From Vibrio maerlii (GTDB lineage: Bacteria > Pseudomonadota > Gammaproteobacteria > Enterobacterales > Vibrionaceae): a stretch of DNA of 64,000 nucleotides. The notes under the pieces were generated by a model. It was not told the origin of the DNA and made no database searches. It worked only from the letters and a program-made list of their open reading frames with translations. Within the stretch, counting starts at the first letter, position 1; each line of letters opens with the position of its first letter. Where the stretch lies: assembly GCF_003415655.1 (NCBI RefSeq), contig NZ_QRHC01000002.1:248008-312007 (forward strand). Reading direction: 5' to 3'. A program made the position numbers and the translations under genes. Below are positions 24,520 through 33,793 of this stretch, piece after piece.

Positions 24520-25380
24520 TTATGCCTTGCCGTTTGAACCGAATAGACGGATTTTGTGTTGTACAACTTCCATCATTGATGCGATACCTGTGTTCATTAC
24601 ATCAGCAAGAATGAAGTCGTTACGGTTCTCATCCCAGTGTGCTTGAACACCAGAGATAAAGCCTTGGCGAAGCTCTGTATCAACGTTGATTTTCGCAACA
24701 CCACGCTTAACTGCTTCAACAACTTGGTCATCTGGCACACCAGAACCACCGTGAAGAACGATTGGTTTTTTCACTGCTTCTTTGATTTCAGTCAAACGGT
24801 CAAACTTAAGCTCTGGTGTTGTTTTGTAGACACCGTGAGCAGTACCGATAGAAACCGCTAGGTAGTCAACGCCAGTGCGCTCAGAGAAATCTAGAGCTTC
24901 TTCAACTGTTGTGATCATTGCATCTTTCTCATCAACCGTGATGTCATCTTCAGTGCCACCGATCTTACCGATTTCACCTTCAGAGCCTAGGCCAAGAGCA
25001 GCTGCAACATCGACTACTGCTTTAGTGATGCGGATGTTGTCTTCGAAAGGAAGTGCAGAGCCATCAAACATTAGCGATTGGAAATCACATGTCGCAGCTT
25101 CCATGCATTGCTCGAACTTACGGCTGTGGTCAAGGTGGACACAAACAGGGATTGTAATTTCGTGATGCTCGATTAGAGAGTCGATTGCGTTACGTAGTGG
25201 CTTCATGCCCATTTCGTTAATCGCTTTTTGGCCAATCTGAATCATGATTGGAGATTGCTCAGCTTGACCAGCTAGTAGTACTGCTTTGATTGTTTCTAGG
25301 TTGTGTGCAGTGAAAGCGCCGATCGCGTAACCGTTGTTCCACGCTTCTTGAATCATTGTTTTACCAGATACGTAAGGCAT
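24520..25380 (-). CDS. Class II (zinc) ketose-bisphosphate aldolase, probable SFP aldolase
   Basis: The 286-residue protein belongs to the FBA/GatY/KbaY family. Zinc ligands appear in VCVHLDHSRKFEQC (His near residue 84), GSEGEIGKIGG, AVSIGTAHGVY and VLHGGSGVPDDQV. Its usual chemistry is aldol cleavage giving dihydroxyacetone phosphate. In this cluster it is the only candidate to split 6-deoxy-6-sulfofructose-1-phosphate into dihydroxyacetone phosphate and 3-sulfolactaldehyde, the job of the unrelated class I YihT in E. coli. Sulfo-EMP variants with class II aldolases have been described, as I recall. The alternative, ordinary tagatose-bisphosphate aldolase, fits the neighbours less well. AAGGA precedes the ATG. 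Confidence 0.85.
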   Translation of the reverse strand: MPYVSGKTMIQEAWNNGYAIGAFTAHNLETIKAVLLAGQAEQSPIMIQIGQKAINEMGMKPLRNAIDSLIEHHEITIPVCVHLDHSRKFEQCMEAATCDFQSLMFDGSALPFEDNIRITKAVVDVAAALGLGSEGEIGKIGGTEDDITVDEKDAMITTVEEALDFSERTGVDYLAVSIGTAHGVYKTTPELKFDRLTEIKEAVKKPIVLHGGSGVPDDQVVEAVKRGVAKINVDTELRQGFISGVQAHWDENRNDFILADVMNTGIASMMEVVQHKIRLFGSNGKA

Positions 25381-25672
25381 TATTTTGTTCCTTTATAAAT
25401 TTGTGTCTTTTACGACTTTCGTTTCGTTGAGGTCAAAGTTACCAATCAAAGGTGTCTATTTCTGTTAAACAGCTAACACTTTATTACAAGAATAGACACA
25501 AACGGACAATTTTGAGTACTGGACCACAAGTTTTGACAGGAAAGTCTGTTGATTTTGACAATCGAATGGACATTTATGGACGAAAAGATAGGAAACAATG
25601 TTGAGAAGCAATGCGGGAGCTCTTCAATTTACGCGTTCTTGGGCTCGATATGGTTTTCTAGAGACACAAGAA
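25381..25672 (-). promoter_or_regulatory. Promoter region of the aldolase gene with operator-like repeats
   Basis: This AT-rich stretch contains repeated TGTC/GGACA half-sites: GGTGTCTATTTCTGTT at 25451, AGACACAAACGGACAATTTT at 25494 and TTTGACAATCGAATGGACAT at 25553. They resemble those at the other SQ promoters. No gene seen. Confidence 0.4.
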
Positions 25673-25733
25673 AGCCCAATAAACCTTATTAGGGTCTGTT
25701 GACCTTAAGAATAACTAACAGGTTTATTGGGCT
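25673..25733 (-). terminator. Long palindrome, probable terminator of the ltrA-like gene
   Basis: Perfect 14-bp arms (AGCCCAATAAACCT 25673-25686 and its complement 25720-25733) enclose a second small hairpin (AGGGTC/GACCTT). It begins 28 bases beyond the ltrA-like stop on the minus strand. The following T tract is short. Confidence 0.55.
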
Positions 25734-25761
25734 ATTTATTATTGAGACAAATTGATGGGAA

Positions 25762-26973
25762 CTAGTCCTCCCCTTGCTCTGCTTCTTTAGTCAGCGTCTT
25801 AAAGGCGGTTCTTACCGGAATGAAAATCTGAGAAAACAGCGCAAGCCCCCAAACTGTGTTGCCCACAAACGAAGGAACAAATGACACAATGGCGAGCGTA
25901 ACGAAACACAACGCAATACCAATGTAGCGTACTTTCGCTGTGCCAAAGCGATGTGCGGTACGCAATTCAATCACTTCCTGAATCTTCAACAAGCAATAGA
26001 GGTAGGTCGCTAAGCCAAGACAACCAAGGACGGAATACTTGAATGGGAACTGATCCATGAATCCAACCTTAACTTCTGCCGATAAGGCGACACTGATTGT
26101 CACAGAAGAAAGCATCAACACTAGGTGTGCGATGGTCCATTTTACGAGCGTTCTCGGTTTGGTATCACGTGGCTTACCATTACCGACAAAATCAAAATAG
26201 ATCCAGCACAGCAGGAAGATAGACAGACCACCGAATGCGTAGTTAACGAATACGTCACCGACGACATTGTCAATCCCCTTCTCTGCTAAGGTAATGACCA
26301 GTTTAAAGAAACCTTCCCCAGCAACAATCAATAGCAAAAGGGCAAAACGTTCCGCCATGTGACCGAAGCGTGGTAGGAAACGGTCGCTGTAAAGGACACC
26401 GATTTTCGGAGCCACATAAAGCCCCGCCAAAACCAACATGCCGACACCAAACGCTAAATAATTATAGGGAGCTGGCAGGAAGGCACTGATAAGGAATATC
26501 ACAGCCCCTAATGTAAAGTTTCGAGCCATACGACTCGGCAAACAGACCTCCACTTGCTCAAGTGTTTTCGCTCGGTAATAGAGTAACGCCATGATCCCTC
26601 GGTTAATGGCGTAACCAATAGCGAAGTATGCCCAACCAGCCCCATCTATGTGCACGATAGAGGAAGACATGATCATGATAGTGACGATCTGCGCCGCCAT
26701 AATGTAACGGTGTTGTATGTCTGTACTGACGTAAATCGAGTTGAAAAGACTCAGATCGAACCAAGCAAACCAAATCACGGTAAAGAGTGCAGCAAACACT
26801 AGGAACCCAGTAACACCTAGGTGATCACTCAAAAAATTACCGAGAACGAAAATTGAAACAACATGGGCTAAATCATAGAAGAGTTCTATCCAGTGGACAT
26901 GATCACTGCTGGTATCTGCATCTAAGTGATGCTTTGGCTTTCGCCACAGAGCGTGTTTTTTTGATAAGTCCAT
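25762..26973 (-). CDS. LtrA-family (low temperature requirement) membrane protein
   Basis: The 403-residue protein has about 11-12 membrane segments. It opens with the LtrA-family pattern HVHWIELFYDLAHVVSIFVLG, then has SLFNSIYVSTDIQHR and ERFALLLLIVAGEGFFKLVI. The molecular function of the family is unknown; the name comes from a Listeria cold-growth mutant. It interrupts the SQ island between the aldolase and isomerase genes on the same strand, with its own ribosome site (AAGGATG) and terminator. It may be unrelated to SQ, or a membrane accessory; sequence alone does not decide. Confidence 0.85.
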   Translation of the reverse strand: MDLSKKHALWRKPKHHLDADTSSDHVHWIELFYDLAHVVSIFVLGNFLSDHLGVTGFLVFAALFTVIWFAWFDLSLFNSIYVSTDIQHRYIMAAQIVTIMIMSSSIVHIDGAGWAYFAIGYAINRGIMALLYYRAKTLEQVEVCLPSRMARNFTLGAVIFLISAFLPAPYNYLAFGVGMLVLAGLYVAPKIGVLYSDRFLPRFGHMAERFALLLLIVAGEGFFKLVITLAEKGIDNVVGDVFVNYAFGGLSIFLLCWIYFDFVGNGKPRDTKPRTLVKWTIAHLVLMLSSVTISVALSAEVKVGFMDQFPFKYSVLGCLGLATYLYCLLKIQEVIELRTAHRFGTAKVRYIGIALCFVTLAIVSFVPSFVGNTVWGLALFSQIFIPVRTAFKTLTKEAEQGED

Positions 26974-27098
26974 TTGATGACATCCTTACGCACTTACGGT
27001 ATTCGAGTTAATGAGTTTCATTATGGAAAACAACGTAATTTATTCAAGCGATAACGTGTTGTCAGTTAATTACTTTTTGGTAGGACAGTAAGATCAAA

Positions 27099-27126
27099 AA
27101 AGGTGATAGCCGAAGCCATCACCTTT
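27099..27126 (-). terminator. Terminator after the isomerase gene
   Basis: AAAGGTGATAGC pairs with GCCATCACCTTT (one mismatched pair) around CGAA, followed on the minus strand by a T run. Confidence 0.88.
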
Positions 27127-27160
27127 CAATACGTCAATTCAATTTACTAAAGCGTCGAGA

Positions 27161-28411
27161 TTACTTTAGGTTCTCATCCAAGCGACCTGCTGCTAGCGCT
27201 GGAGCTAGACCAGGAGTCAACGGTAGACGAGGAATCACTAGACAGTGCATTAGGTGGTAGATGTCTTGCTTACCATCCCATACCTTACTTGTGCCCGCTT
27301 GGTTATTTGCATCAAGCTCTTGCCACCAAGAACAACCTTCGTAATCGATTAGGTAAGTGCGGCAGTAATCCCACCATGTACGGTACCAATCTTCGTACTT
27401 CTTCTCGCCTGTAACAGCGTATAGCGCGTAAGCTGTACCGATTGCTTCAACTGGAGCCCAACGGATACGCTCACGAACAACAGGTTGACCTTCCCAGTCT
27501 ACTGAGTAAACAAAGCCAGGTGCACCGTCTACAGCCCATGCATCACGTACTGTTGCATCGAATAGACCGATTGCATCTTCTAGTAGCCATGCTGGTGCTT
27601 CTTCACCGATTTCTAGTAGAGTTGCACGTAGGTGACAGATTAGACGACCCCACTCGATCCAGTGACCAGGTGTACCGCCGTATGCACGGAAGTGACTTGC
27701 TGGTGTCTCTTTGTTGTAGTCTGGAAGTGGTTTCCAATCAGAATCGAAGTGCTCGTTTACACGGTAGTTCAGACCTTTTGCTGTTTTGTTGATCATGAAC
27801 TCAGTGATGTTTAATGCGCGGTCTAGCCACTTCTTATCTTTTGTTACATCGTAAACGATCAGGAATGCTTCAACGGAGTGCATTGCCATGTTACCGCCAC
27901 GGTAGTCTTCTGTTTCCGTCCAAGCACGGTCCCAAGACTCGTAACACATTTGACGATCTTCAACCCAGAAGCGGTTTTCGTAAACATTAATTGCTTCATC
28001 AAGAAGCGCTTGAGCACGAGGGTGACCCGTTGTAACAGCACTTGCTGCGCCAAGTAGAACGAACGCATGTTGGTAGCCTTGTTTAGACTCATCCATGATG
28101 CCTTCGCCTTCGTTATCGATCGTTGCGAACCAACCACCGTGTTCTTTATCTTTTAGTGGACCTTCAAGAGCCTTAATACCGTGCTCTACAAGGTCGTATG
28201 CACCTGGGCGACCCATATGTGCTGCTAGTGCGTAGCAGTGAAGCATACGAGCTGTGATCCAAAGGCGAGTACCCATTTCTTCACGAACGTTACCGTTATT
28301 ACCAATCCAGCCGAAGCCATTTGGAACAACAGAGTTGCGACCAAATTCAAAAATGCGGTCTGTTTCTGTGTCCAGCCAAGAGGTATGGGATTTGGTATTA
28401 ATCCATTTCAT
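27161..28411 (-). CDS. yihS: Sulfoquinovose isomerase (YihS, AGE family)
   Basis: The 416-residue (alpha/alpha)6-barrel isomerase closely resembles E. coli YihS along its length. Examples are [64 protein letters not shown] and WWQELDANN. It should isomerise sulfoquinovose to sulfofructose, the first step after glycoside hydrolysis. Active-site histidines expected for the family are seen in [25 protein letters not shown] and [10 protein letters not shown]. It is transcribed alone, with an operator-like repeat 92-127 bases before its start. GAGGAAA precedes the ATG. Confidence 0.95.
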   Translation of the reverse strand: MKWINTKSHTSWLDTETDRIFEFGRNSVVPNGFGWIGNNGNVREEMGTRLWITARMLHCYALAAHMGRPGAYDLVEHGIKALEGPLKDKEHGGWFATIDNEGEGIMDESKQGYQHAFVLLGAASAVTTGHPRAQALLDEAINVYENRFWVEDRQMCYESWDRAWTETEDYRGGNMAMHSVEAFLIVYDVTKDKKWLDRALNITEFMINKTAKGLNYRVNEHFDSDWKPLPDYNKETPASHFRAYGGTPGHWIEWGRLICHLRATLLEIGEEAPAWLLEDAIGLFDATVRDAWAVDGAPGFVYSVDWEGQPVVRERIRWAPVEAIGTAYALYAVTGEKKYEDWYRTWWDYCRTYLIDYEGCSWWQELDANNQAGTSKVWDGKQDIYHLMHCLVIPRLPLTPGLAPALAAGRLDENLK

Positions 28412-28502
28412 AGGGTGTTTCCTCGTTATTATATTTTGTTGTCACTGTATTTTTGTGTTGAATCTAAAGTACCAGTCAGTGACGTTTAATTCTGTTAGTT
28501 AG

Positions 28503-28538
28503 TTATCACTTTTGGACAAAAACAGACAAAAAGTGACA
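28503..28538 (-). promoter_or_regulatory. Putative CsqR-type operator upstream of yihS
   Basis: Read on the minus strand it begins TGTCACTTTTTGTCTG and continues T-rich to TGTCCAAAAGTG. This parallels the TGTCACATTTTGT...TGTCCATTTT order of the repeat at 30677-30730. It lies 92 bases before the yihS start. Confidence 0.55.
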
Positions 28539-28561
28539 TGCAAATGTAATTTTTTCTTTGA

Positions 28562-29623
28562 CTATTTCACGCCAAAGCGATGAATAGTCTTCTCTTCAAA
28601 CACCTCACCCGGATTCAGACGAGTTGATGGGAAATGCGCTTGGTTCGGGCTGTCAGGGAAGTGTTGAGTCTCTAAACACATGCCCGCGCAAGATTCGTAT
28701 TTAAAGCCATTTCGACCGAACCAAGGTTTGTTCGACAACTTAAAACCGTTGTAGAACTGGACTCCTGGTTGAGTGGTGAGTACCGTCATAAAACGGCCAC
28801 TGTTTGGCTCGTAAAGCTCAGCAGCGTAAGCGTATTCACCTTCGGTCTTAGAGCCATCAATGATCAGGTTATGGTCAATCCCTCGGTCTGGCATTAAATC
28901 CATATTCTGACCAATCACTTTTGTTTCAGTGAAGTCCAGACCAGAATCTTTAACTGAGCGAATCTCACCCGTTGGGATTGATCTATCGGTAACCGGGGTA
29001 TAGAAATTTGAATAGAGCTTCAATTCATGACCATCAATAGAGCCGGAATCATGGCCTGCCAAATTATAGTAACTGTGATTGACCAAGTTGATCACGGTTG
29101 GCTTGTCGGTTGTCGCTTTGAAGTTGTAATGAACCTGATTCATTTCATCTAGGCCGATGGTATGAGTCACATTCAAATTGCCGCCATAGCCCGACTCACC
29201 ATCTGGAGAAACTCGGCTCAGGTGTAGATAAATTGCTTCCTTTTGCTCTTCAACGGCAAAATTCCAAACATGCTTATCAAAGCCTTTGCTACCACCGTGC
29301 AAATGTTGCTTTGTCGGTGGCTCATTAGTTTCTAGCTGAAAGGCTTCGCCATCCAGCTCATAGCGACCATCTTTAATTCGGTTTGCATAACGGCCTGCAA
29401 TGGCACCAAAGAACGGGTGGCCATTTAGGTATTTTTCTAGGCTTTCATACCCCAGAACAAGATCGGCTTTATTACCGTCACGGTCTGGTGTTTCAATAGA
29501 GGTGACAATACAGCCATAGTTGGTCACTTGTATCCTCATACCTTGACTGTTTTCTAATGTGAACAGCTTCACTGGTATGGATTGACCTTCGACTTCACCC
29601 CAATTTTCGACACTAATTTTCAC
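28562..29623 (-). CDS. Aldose 1-epimerase, probable sulfoquinovose mutarotase
   Basis: The 353-residue protein is a GalM-type mutarotase. Catalytic residues are seen as the His of QHLHGGSKGFDKHVW and NLVNHSYYNLAGH and the C-terminal Glu in ETQHFPDSPNQ. It has GAIAGRYANRI and DRGIDHNLII. In E. coli the shorter YihR does this job for SQ; here a full-length GalM-like protein stands beside yihS. Within the cluster it would interconvert SQ anomers released by the glycosidase. Ordinary galactose or glucose mutarotation cannot be excluded. The start is GTG at 29623 with TTGGAGAG upstream. Confidence 0.88.
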   Translation of the reverse strand: MKISVENWGEVEGQSIPVKLFTLENSQGMRIQVTNYGCIVTSIETPDRDGNKADLVLGYESLEKYLNGHPFFGAIAGRYANRIKDGRYELDGEAFQLETNEPPTKQHLHGGSKGFDKHVWNFAVEEQKEAIYLHLSRVSPDGESGYGGNLNVTHTIGLDEMNQVHYNFKATTDKPTVINLVNHSYYNLAGHDSGSIDGHELKLYSNFYTPVTDRSIPTGEIRSVKDSGLDFTETKVIGQNMDLMPDRGIDHNLIIDGSKTEGEYAYAAELYEPNSGRFMTVLTTQPGVQFYNGFKLSNKPWFGRNGFKYESCAGMCLETQHFPDSPNQAHFPSTRLNPGEVFEEKTIHRFGVK

Positions 29624-29657
29624 GCTAATCTCTCCAAGAAGAACAGGTGTCTCAAAT

Positions 29658-29684
29658 AAAAAAAGGGTGAGCTAATGCCCACCC
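29658..29684 (-). terminator. Terminator after the reductase gene
   Basis: GGGTGAGC (29665-29672) pairs with GCCCACCC (29677-29684, one mismatched pair) and is followed by TTTTTTT on the minus strand. Confidence 0.85.
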
Positions 29685-29698
29685 CGTCTCAATTTTTA

Positions 29699-30592
29699 TT
29701 ATTTTACTTTTGGTTCTAGGCCAGAGGTTACGCGTAGTTGCTCAAGTACTGATGTCCAGTCTTGGCGACCACGGCCTGCTGCACGAGTGATGCTGTAAAG
29801 CTCACGAGATGCAGCGCCACATGGCATTGGAACGTTAACTTGGTTTGCTAGGTCTAATGCAATACCTAGATCTTTGTGTGCTAGGTCAACCATGAACACT
29901 GGAGATAGGTCGCCAGCCAATACTTTGTTTGGCCATGTTGTAGTGAAGTGACCTTTACCTGCAGGCGTGCCGCTCATCACTTTCATTGCTGTTTCCCACT
30001 CAAGGCCGATTGCTTCAGAAAGCGTTGCCGCTTCTGCAGATAGTGCGTTCAGTGCGATACTCATGTAGTTGTTGATCACTTTAACGCGGATACCTTTACC
30101 TGCACCGCCACAATCTACTGTTTCGTTACCCATGCAATCGAATAGCGGCTGTGCACGTTCGATTTGCTCTTTAGTACCGCCCGCCATGATTAGAAGCTCA
30201 CCACGAACCGCATGCTCAGATGTACGACCAACCGGTGCTTCCATCATTGAAAGATTTGCTTCTGCAGCTTCTTTAATGAGTGCATCCGTCTCTAGAGGGT
30301 GGATAGTAGACATATCAATAAGCAGTGACTCTTTGCTTAATGTAGAAGCGATACCGTTTTCACCGAAGATTGCGTTCTTAACTAGCGCGCCGTTTGGCAG
30401 CATTGTAATTACGAATTCTGAGTCTAGAGCTGCATCAGCAGCTGAAGAAGCTTGTGATGCGCCATCAGCGACTAGTGCCTGAATTGCAGCTTCGTTGATA
30501 TCGAATACTTTTACTGAGTGGCCGCCCTTCAGAAGAGTACGAACCATAGGAGTGCCCATTTGACCTAGACCGATGAAACCAATAGATGACAT
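29699..30592 (-). CDS. yihU: 3-Sulfolactaldehyde reductase (YihU-type)
   Basis: The 297-residue beta-hydroxyacid dehydrogenase should reduce 3-sulfolactaldehyde to 2,3-dihydroxypropane-1-sulfonate (DHPS) with NADH. It has the Rossmann motif [12 protein letters not shown] at residues 5-16. Gly122-Arg123, Lys171, Asn174 and Ser178 fall at the same numbers as the substrate-binding and catalytic residues I recall for E. coli YihU. Long stretches such as [23 protein letters not shown] and AAGRGRQDW are also shared. It is divergent from the kinase gene, across a strong operator-like repeat. The ATG at 30592 follows AAGGA. Confidence 0.96.
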   Translation of the reverse strand: MSSIGFIGLGQMGTPMVRTLLKGGHSVKVFDINEAAIQALVADGASQASSAADAALDSEFVITMLPNGALVKNAIFGENGIASTLSKESLLIDMSTIHPLETDALIKEAAEANLSMMEAPVGRTSEHAVRGELLIMAGGTKEQIERAQPLFDCMGNETVDCGGAGKGIRVKVINNYMSIALNALSAEAATLSEAIGLEWETAMKVMSGTPAGKGHFTTTWPNKVLAGDLSPVFMVDLAHKDLGIALDLANQVNVPMPCGAASRELYSITRAAGRGRQDWTSVLEQLRVTSGLEPKVK

Positions 30593-30676
30593 GTGAATTC
30601 CTTGAAATATGTTTTGTTCTGTTTGATGACATGATTGTCGATTTGCAATCAATATAAACATTTCGAACCACCACTT

Positions 30677-30730
30677 CCGCCACACGTGTCACATTTTGTT
30701 GTTTTATGTCCATTTTGGTTGTTTTGTGAT
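30677..30730 (+). promoter_or_regulatory. Conserved operator block in the yihU/yihV divergent promoter
   Basis: The block begins CCGCCACACGTGTCACATTT and continues with T-rich TGTTG and TGTCCATTTT units. Its first 39 bases agree at 36 positions with the reverse complement of 36492-36546, 5.8 kb away. It lies 85 bases before yihU and 127 bases before yihV. The likely binder is the DeoR-family CsqR-like protein encoded at 31769. Confidence 0.75.
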
Positions 30731-30856
30731 TATTATCCCAGACCACAACCTCCATATAGGTATACTGAAAGCACTTTAATCGCCCTCTATACAAACGAAA
30801 TGTCTATATAGATGGTCAAAACAACATATATAACGAGAAACAAGAAGAGAAACCTT

Positions 30857-31750
30857 ATGTCTATAGCGTGCCTAGGTATTACCGTACTAGATAGAATTCA
30901 ACGAGTGGCAAGCCTACCAACAACGGGTGGTAAGTTTGTGGCAAAAGATTACTTTGAAGTGGGCGGTGGTCCTGCGGCGACAGCTGCTGTAGCCGTTGCT
31001 CGATTGGGCCACGATGTCGATTTTATTGGCCGTGTAGGCTGTGATGGTGTTGCAGATACTATGCTAACTGAATTAGCTGGCTACGGAGTTGGCGTAGAGA
31101 GCTGTGTGAAAATTCAGAATGCGTCTTCTTCTTTCTCTGCAATCCTTGTCGATGACGAGGGTGAGCGTATGATTATTAACTACCAAGACCCATCATTAAG
31201 CCGTGATCCAAAAACACTAGAGTCTGTTGATTTTTCAAAATATAATACAATTTTAACAGACGTACGCTGGATCGAAGGTGCCAAATACGCACTAGAACAA
31301 GCAAAAATCAACAACATCCCTTCCGTACTCGATGCGGATCTTACACCAGAGCCTATCGATGAGCTTGTGCAACTTGCTGATCATGTAGCGTTTTCAGAGC
31401 CTGGATTAGAGAAATTCACTGGTGAAACAGATCCAATAAAAGGGCTCAAAATCGCTCAAGAACGTACAGAAGGTAAAGTTTATGTTACAGTCGGTTCAAA
31501 GGGTTGTTATTGGTTAGAGAACGGTGAACTAAAACACCAATCAGGCCTAAAAGTAGACGTTGTCGATACGACAGGTGCTGGTGATGTATTCCACGGAGCA
31601 TTCGCAGTCGCGGTTGCAGAGAAGATGGAAACGCGCCAAGCAGTACAATTCTCGAACACAGTAGCGGCACTAAAGTGTACTAAGCGCGGTGGTCGTGAAG
31701 GTATTCCAAGCCGTAATGACGTAAACGTTACATTGAGTAAAGCAGACTAA
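30857..31750 (+). CDS. yihV: Sulfofructose kinase (YihV-type, PfkB family)
   Basis: The 297-residue kinase should phosphorylate 6-deoxy-6-sulfofructose at C1 with ATP. It matches E. coli YihV in CLGITVLDRI, EVGGGPAATAAVAVARLG, GERMIINYQDPSL, DHVAFSEPGL and the catalytic DTTGAGDVFHGA, where the last Asp is the base. I start it at the ATG at 30857, giving the same length as YihV; an upstream ATG at 30812 adds 15 untypical residues. The DeoR regulator gene follows 18 bases later in the same operon. Confidence 0.95.
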   Translation: MSIACLGITVLDRIQRVASLPTTGGKFVAKDYFEVGGGPAATAAVAVARLGHDVDFIGRVGCDGVADTMLTELAGYGVGVESCVKIQNASSSFSAILVDDEGERMIINYQDPSLSRDPKTLESVDFSKYNTILTDVRWIEGAKYALEQAKINNIPSVLDADLTPEPIDELVQLADHVAFSEPGLEKFTGETDPIKGLKIAQERTEGKVYVTVGSKGCYWLENGELKHQSGLKVDVVDTTGAGDVFHGAFAVAVAEKMETRQAVQFSNTVAALKCTKRGGREGIPSRNDVNVTLSKAD

Positions 31751-31768
31751 TTCTTAAAAAGGGATACC

Positions 31769-32527
31769 GTGACGAATCCAAGACAAGATAAATTAATTAA
31801 GCTCGTCATTGATAAAGGTTACTACACCGTTGAAGAGCTTGCCGAAAAGCTAGATGTCTCAACACAAACTATCCGTCGTGATATTAAAAAATTGAGTGAG
31901 CAGCGATTGCTTGTTCGTCACCACGGTGGAGCAAGCTCTCCGGCAACAAAGACCAACCTAGATTACGAAGTTCGTAAGGTGTCAGAAACTGACCAAAAAC
32001 GAGCAATAGGTAAAGCGATAGCTGAGCTTATCCCAGATAACTCAACCATCTTTATTACTATTGGTACAACGGCTGAGGTGATTGCCAGCGAGCTACTTGA
32101 GAAAAACAACCTGCAAATCATTACTAACAGCCTTCGTGTTGCGAATGTTTTGCACGGTAACAAGAGCTTCGATGTGCTTATCCCAAGCGGTAAGGTAAAA
32201 GCATTCAATGGCGGTATTGTCGGAACAGAGGCGTTAGATTTCATCTCTAACTTCCGTTTTGACTACCTGATTACCAGTGCAGCCTCGCTCGATGTTGATG
32301 GCACACTGCTTGAGTATGATCTCAACGAGACTATGATTACTCAAACGGTTATGAAGTCAGCTCGCCATGTGATCGTTGGTTTGGACTCAACCAAACTGAT
32401 TCCAAAGGGCTCCATTGAGCTGGGTAACATCACTGATGCGACTTACTTATTCACTGACAAGCCTCTAAACGCTAACTTAGAAGCGATTACGGAAAAAGGT
32501 GAAACCCAAGTCGTTGTGTGTGAATAA
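31769..32527 (+). CDS. csqR: DeoR-family repressor, CsqR/YihW-type
   Basis: The 252-residue protein has an N-terminal winged helix (TVEELAEKLDVSTQTIRRDI, then RHHGGA) and a DeoR sugar-phosphate-sensing domain with FITIGTTAEV and IITNSLRVAN. It resembles E. coli CsqR/YihW more than GlpR in these blocks. CsqR represses SQ genes until SQ or a related metabolite binds. It shares an operon with the kinase gene and should bind the TGTCAC-type repeats in several promoters of the island. The start is GTG at 31769 with GGGA upstream. Confidence 0.9.
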   Translation: MTNPRQDKLIKLVIDKGYYTVEELAEKLDVSTQTIRRDIKKLSEQRLLVRHHGGASSPATKTNLDYEVRKVSETDQKRAIGKAIAELIPDNSTIFITIGTTAEVIASELLEKNNLQIITNSLRVANVLHGNKSFDVLIPSGKVKAFNGGIVGTEALDFISNFRFDYLITSAASLDVDGTLLEYDLNETMITQTVMKSARHVIVGLDSTKLIPKGSIELGNITDATYLFTDKPLNANLEAITEKGETQVVVCE

Positions 32528-32573
32528 ACTATGCTCCAGCTGATTTATTAGCTAAGCTTCAGATAAACAAAAG

Positions 32574-32605
32574 GCCTCAAACTTATAATAAGTTTGAGGC
32601 GTTTT
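32574..32605 (+). terminator. Terminator after the csqR-like gene
   Basis: GCCTCAAACTTA pairs perfectly with TAAGTTTGAGGC (32574-32585 with 32589-32600) and is followed by GTTTTT. Confidence 0.93.
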
Positions 32606-32727
32606 TAATGTTAATCGGGTAAGCAGCCTTCGGTATAGATGACCACAATCAATCTCGAGGTAAATCTACCGCGGTCATAGTTTGAAAAGCTAACGTGTCA
32701 TTTTTTTGACCAAGTAGCTTCTTGATC

Positions 32728-33684
32728 TCAAGCCGCTTCTTGCTCTTTAGTACCCACTGAGCAGCAGATACCTCTGTCATTAAAGTACTCAGCGATTTTG
32801 CTGACGCGATTCTGGAACGTTTGACGATCAAACTCTAAGTCTTTCATCTTGTATGGTAAGCCCAGAGATTGGTATTTTTCTTCCCCTAGACGCATGAAGC
32901 TCAACAATTGAAGAACCTTAACTTGGCCACCCATCTCATGTTGAATGAAATCAGCCGTCGCCCCAATATTGTCAAAGTCATCGTTGATGTTTGGAATAAC
33001 CGGAATACGCAAAATCAACTCTTTACCTGTTTTCGATAGTTGCTTTAGGTTGTTGAGAATCTTGCGATTATCGACTCCTGTATGCTTCTTGTGGTCATTG
33101 CTATCCATCAATTTAATGTCAGAGATAAACAAGTCTGTATAAGGCAATACCTTCTCAATTCTGTTCCAGTTGGCGTAGAAGCTCGACTCTAGACAGGTAT
33201 GGATCCCCTGTTCCTGACAAGCCTTGAACAACTCCAACACAAAACCACTTTGCAGCAATGGTTCCCCCCCTGAAACCGTCACACCACCACCAGAGCGGTC
33301 GTAAAAGCCTTTGTCTTTCATGATGAGTTTCATGCACTCATCGACGGTCATCTCTTCTCCCCATTGCTTGATGGCTTCAGATGGACACTCTTCGACACAC
33401 TCCAAACACCCTGTGCATTGGTGACTGTCTATCTCTTTCAGCATGGAGTCGGAATAGATCAGCATTTTGTTGTCTGGGCAGATATCCCGACATGACCCAC
33501 AGTGTTCTGTCGAAATGCATTTGTTGTTGTAAACACCCACTTCAATTCGGCGTTTAAAGCTCTCTGGGTTACCACACCAGTCACATCGTAATGGGCAGCC
33601 CTTCAAGAATATCTCGGTGCGTATACCTGGGCCGTCATGCAAGGTAAACCGCTGTATATTAAGTACTGTTGCTTGATCTGACAC
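32728..33684 (-). CDS. hpsH: Glycyl radical enzyme activase (HpsH-type)
   Basis: The 318-residue radical SAM protein should install the glycyl radical on the enzyme encoded just upstream. The SAM cluster motif is CPLRCDWC near residues 30-37. An inserted ferredoxin-like part carries eight cysteines for two more 4Fe-4S clusters (CGSCRDIC, CTGCLECVEEC). GGGVTVSGGEPLLQ binds SAM. It follows the glycyl radical enzyme gene by 109 bases, separated by a hairpin. The start is GTG at 33684 with AGAGG upstream. The symbol rests on context, since activases of this group look alike. Confidence 0.88.
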   Translation of the reverse strand: MSDQATVLNIQRFTLHDGPGIRTEIFLKGCPLRCDWCGNPESFKRRIEVGVYNNKCISTEHCGSCRDICPDNKMLIYSDSMLKEIDSHQCTGCLECVEECPSEAIKQWGEEMTVDECMKLIMKDKGFYDRSGGGVTVSGGEPLLQSGFVLELFKACQEQGIHTCLESSFYANWNRIEKVLPYTDLFISDIKLMDSNDHKKHTGVDNRKILNNLKQLSKTGKELILRIPVIPNINDDFDNIGATADFIQHEMGGQVKVLQLLSFMRLGEEKYQSLGLPYKMKDLEFDRQTFQNRVSKIAEYFNDRGICCSVGTKEQEAA

Positions 33685-33735
33685 TTTATACCTCTATCAG
33701 TCTTCGCTTTTTCACTTAGGTATAGAAACGCGAAA

Positions 33736-33775
33736 ACCCAAGCCGTCAGTTTCTGATGAAATGAATGGCTTGGGT
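33736..33775 (-). terminator. Intercistronic hairpin between hpsG-like and hpsH-like genes
   Basis: ACCCAAGCC (33736-33744) pairs with GGCTTGGGT (33767-33775) around a 22-base loop, followed on the minus strand by TTTTCGCGTTT. The imperfect U tract suggests partial termination, which would give less activase than enzyme. Confidence 0.65.
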
Positions 33776-33793
33776 ATCGATTCGGTTTACTCG

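Noticed and set aside
31769..32527. GlpR (glycerol-3-phosphate repressor)
   Set aside because: Similar fold and some shared motifs, but operon position with the SF kinase and the closer match to YihW blocks favour CsqR.
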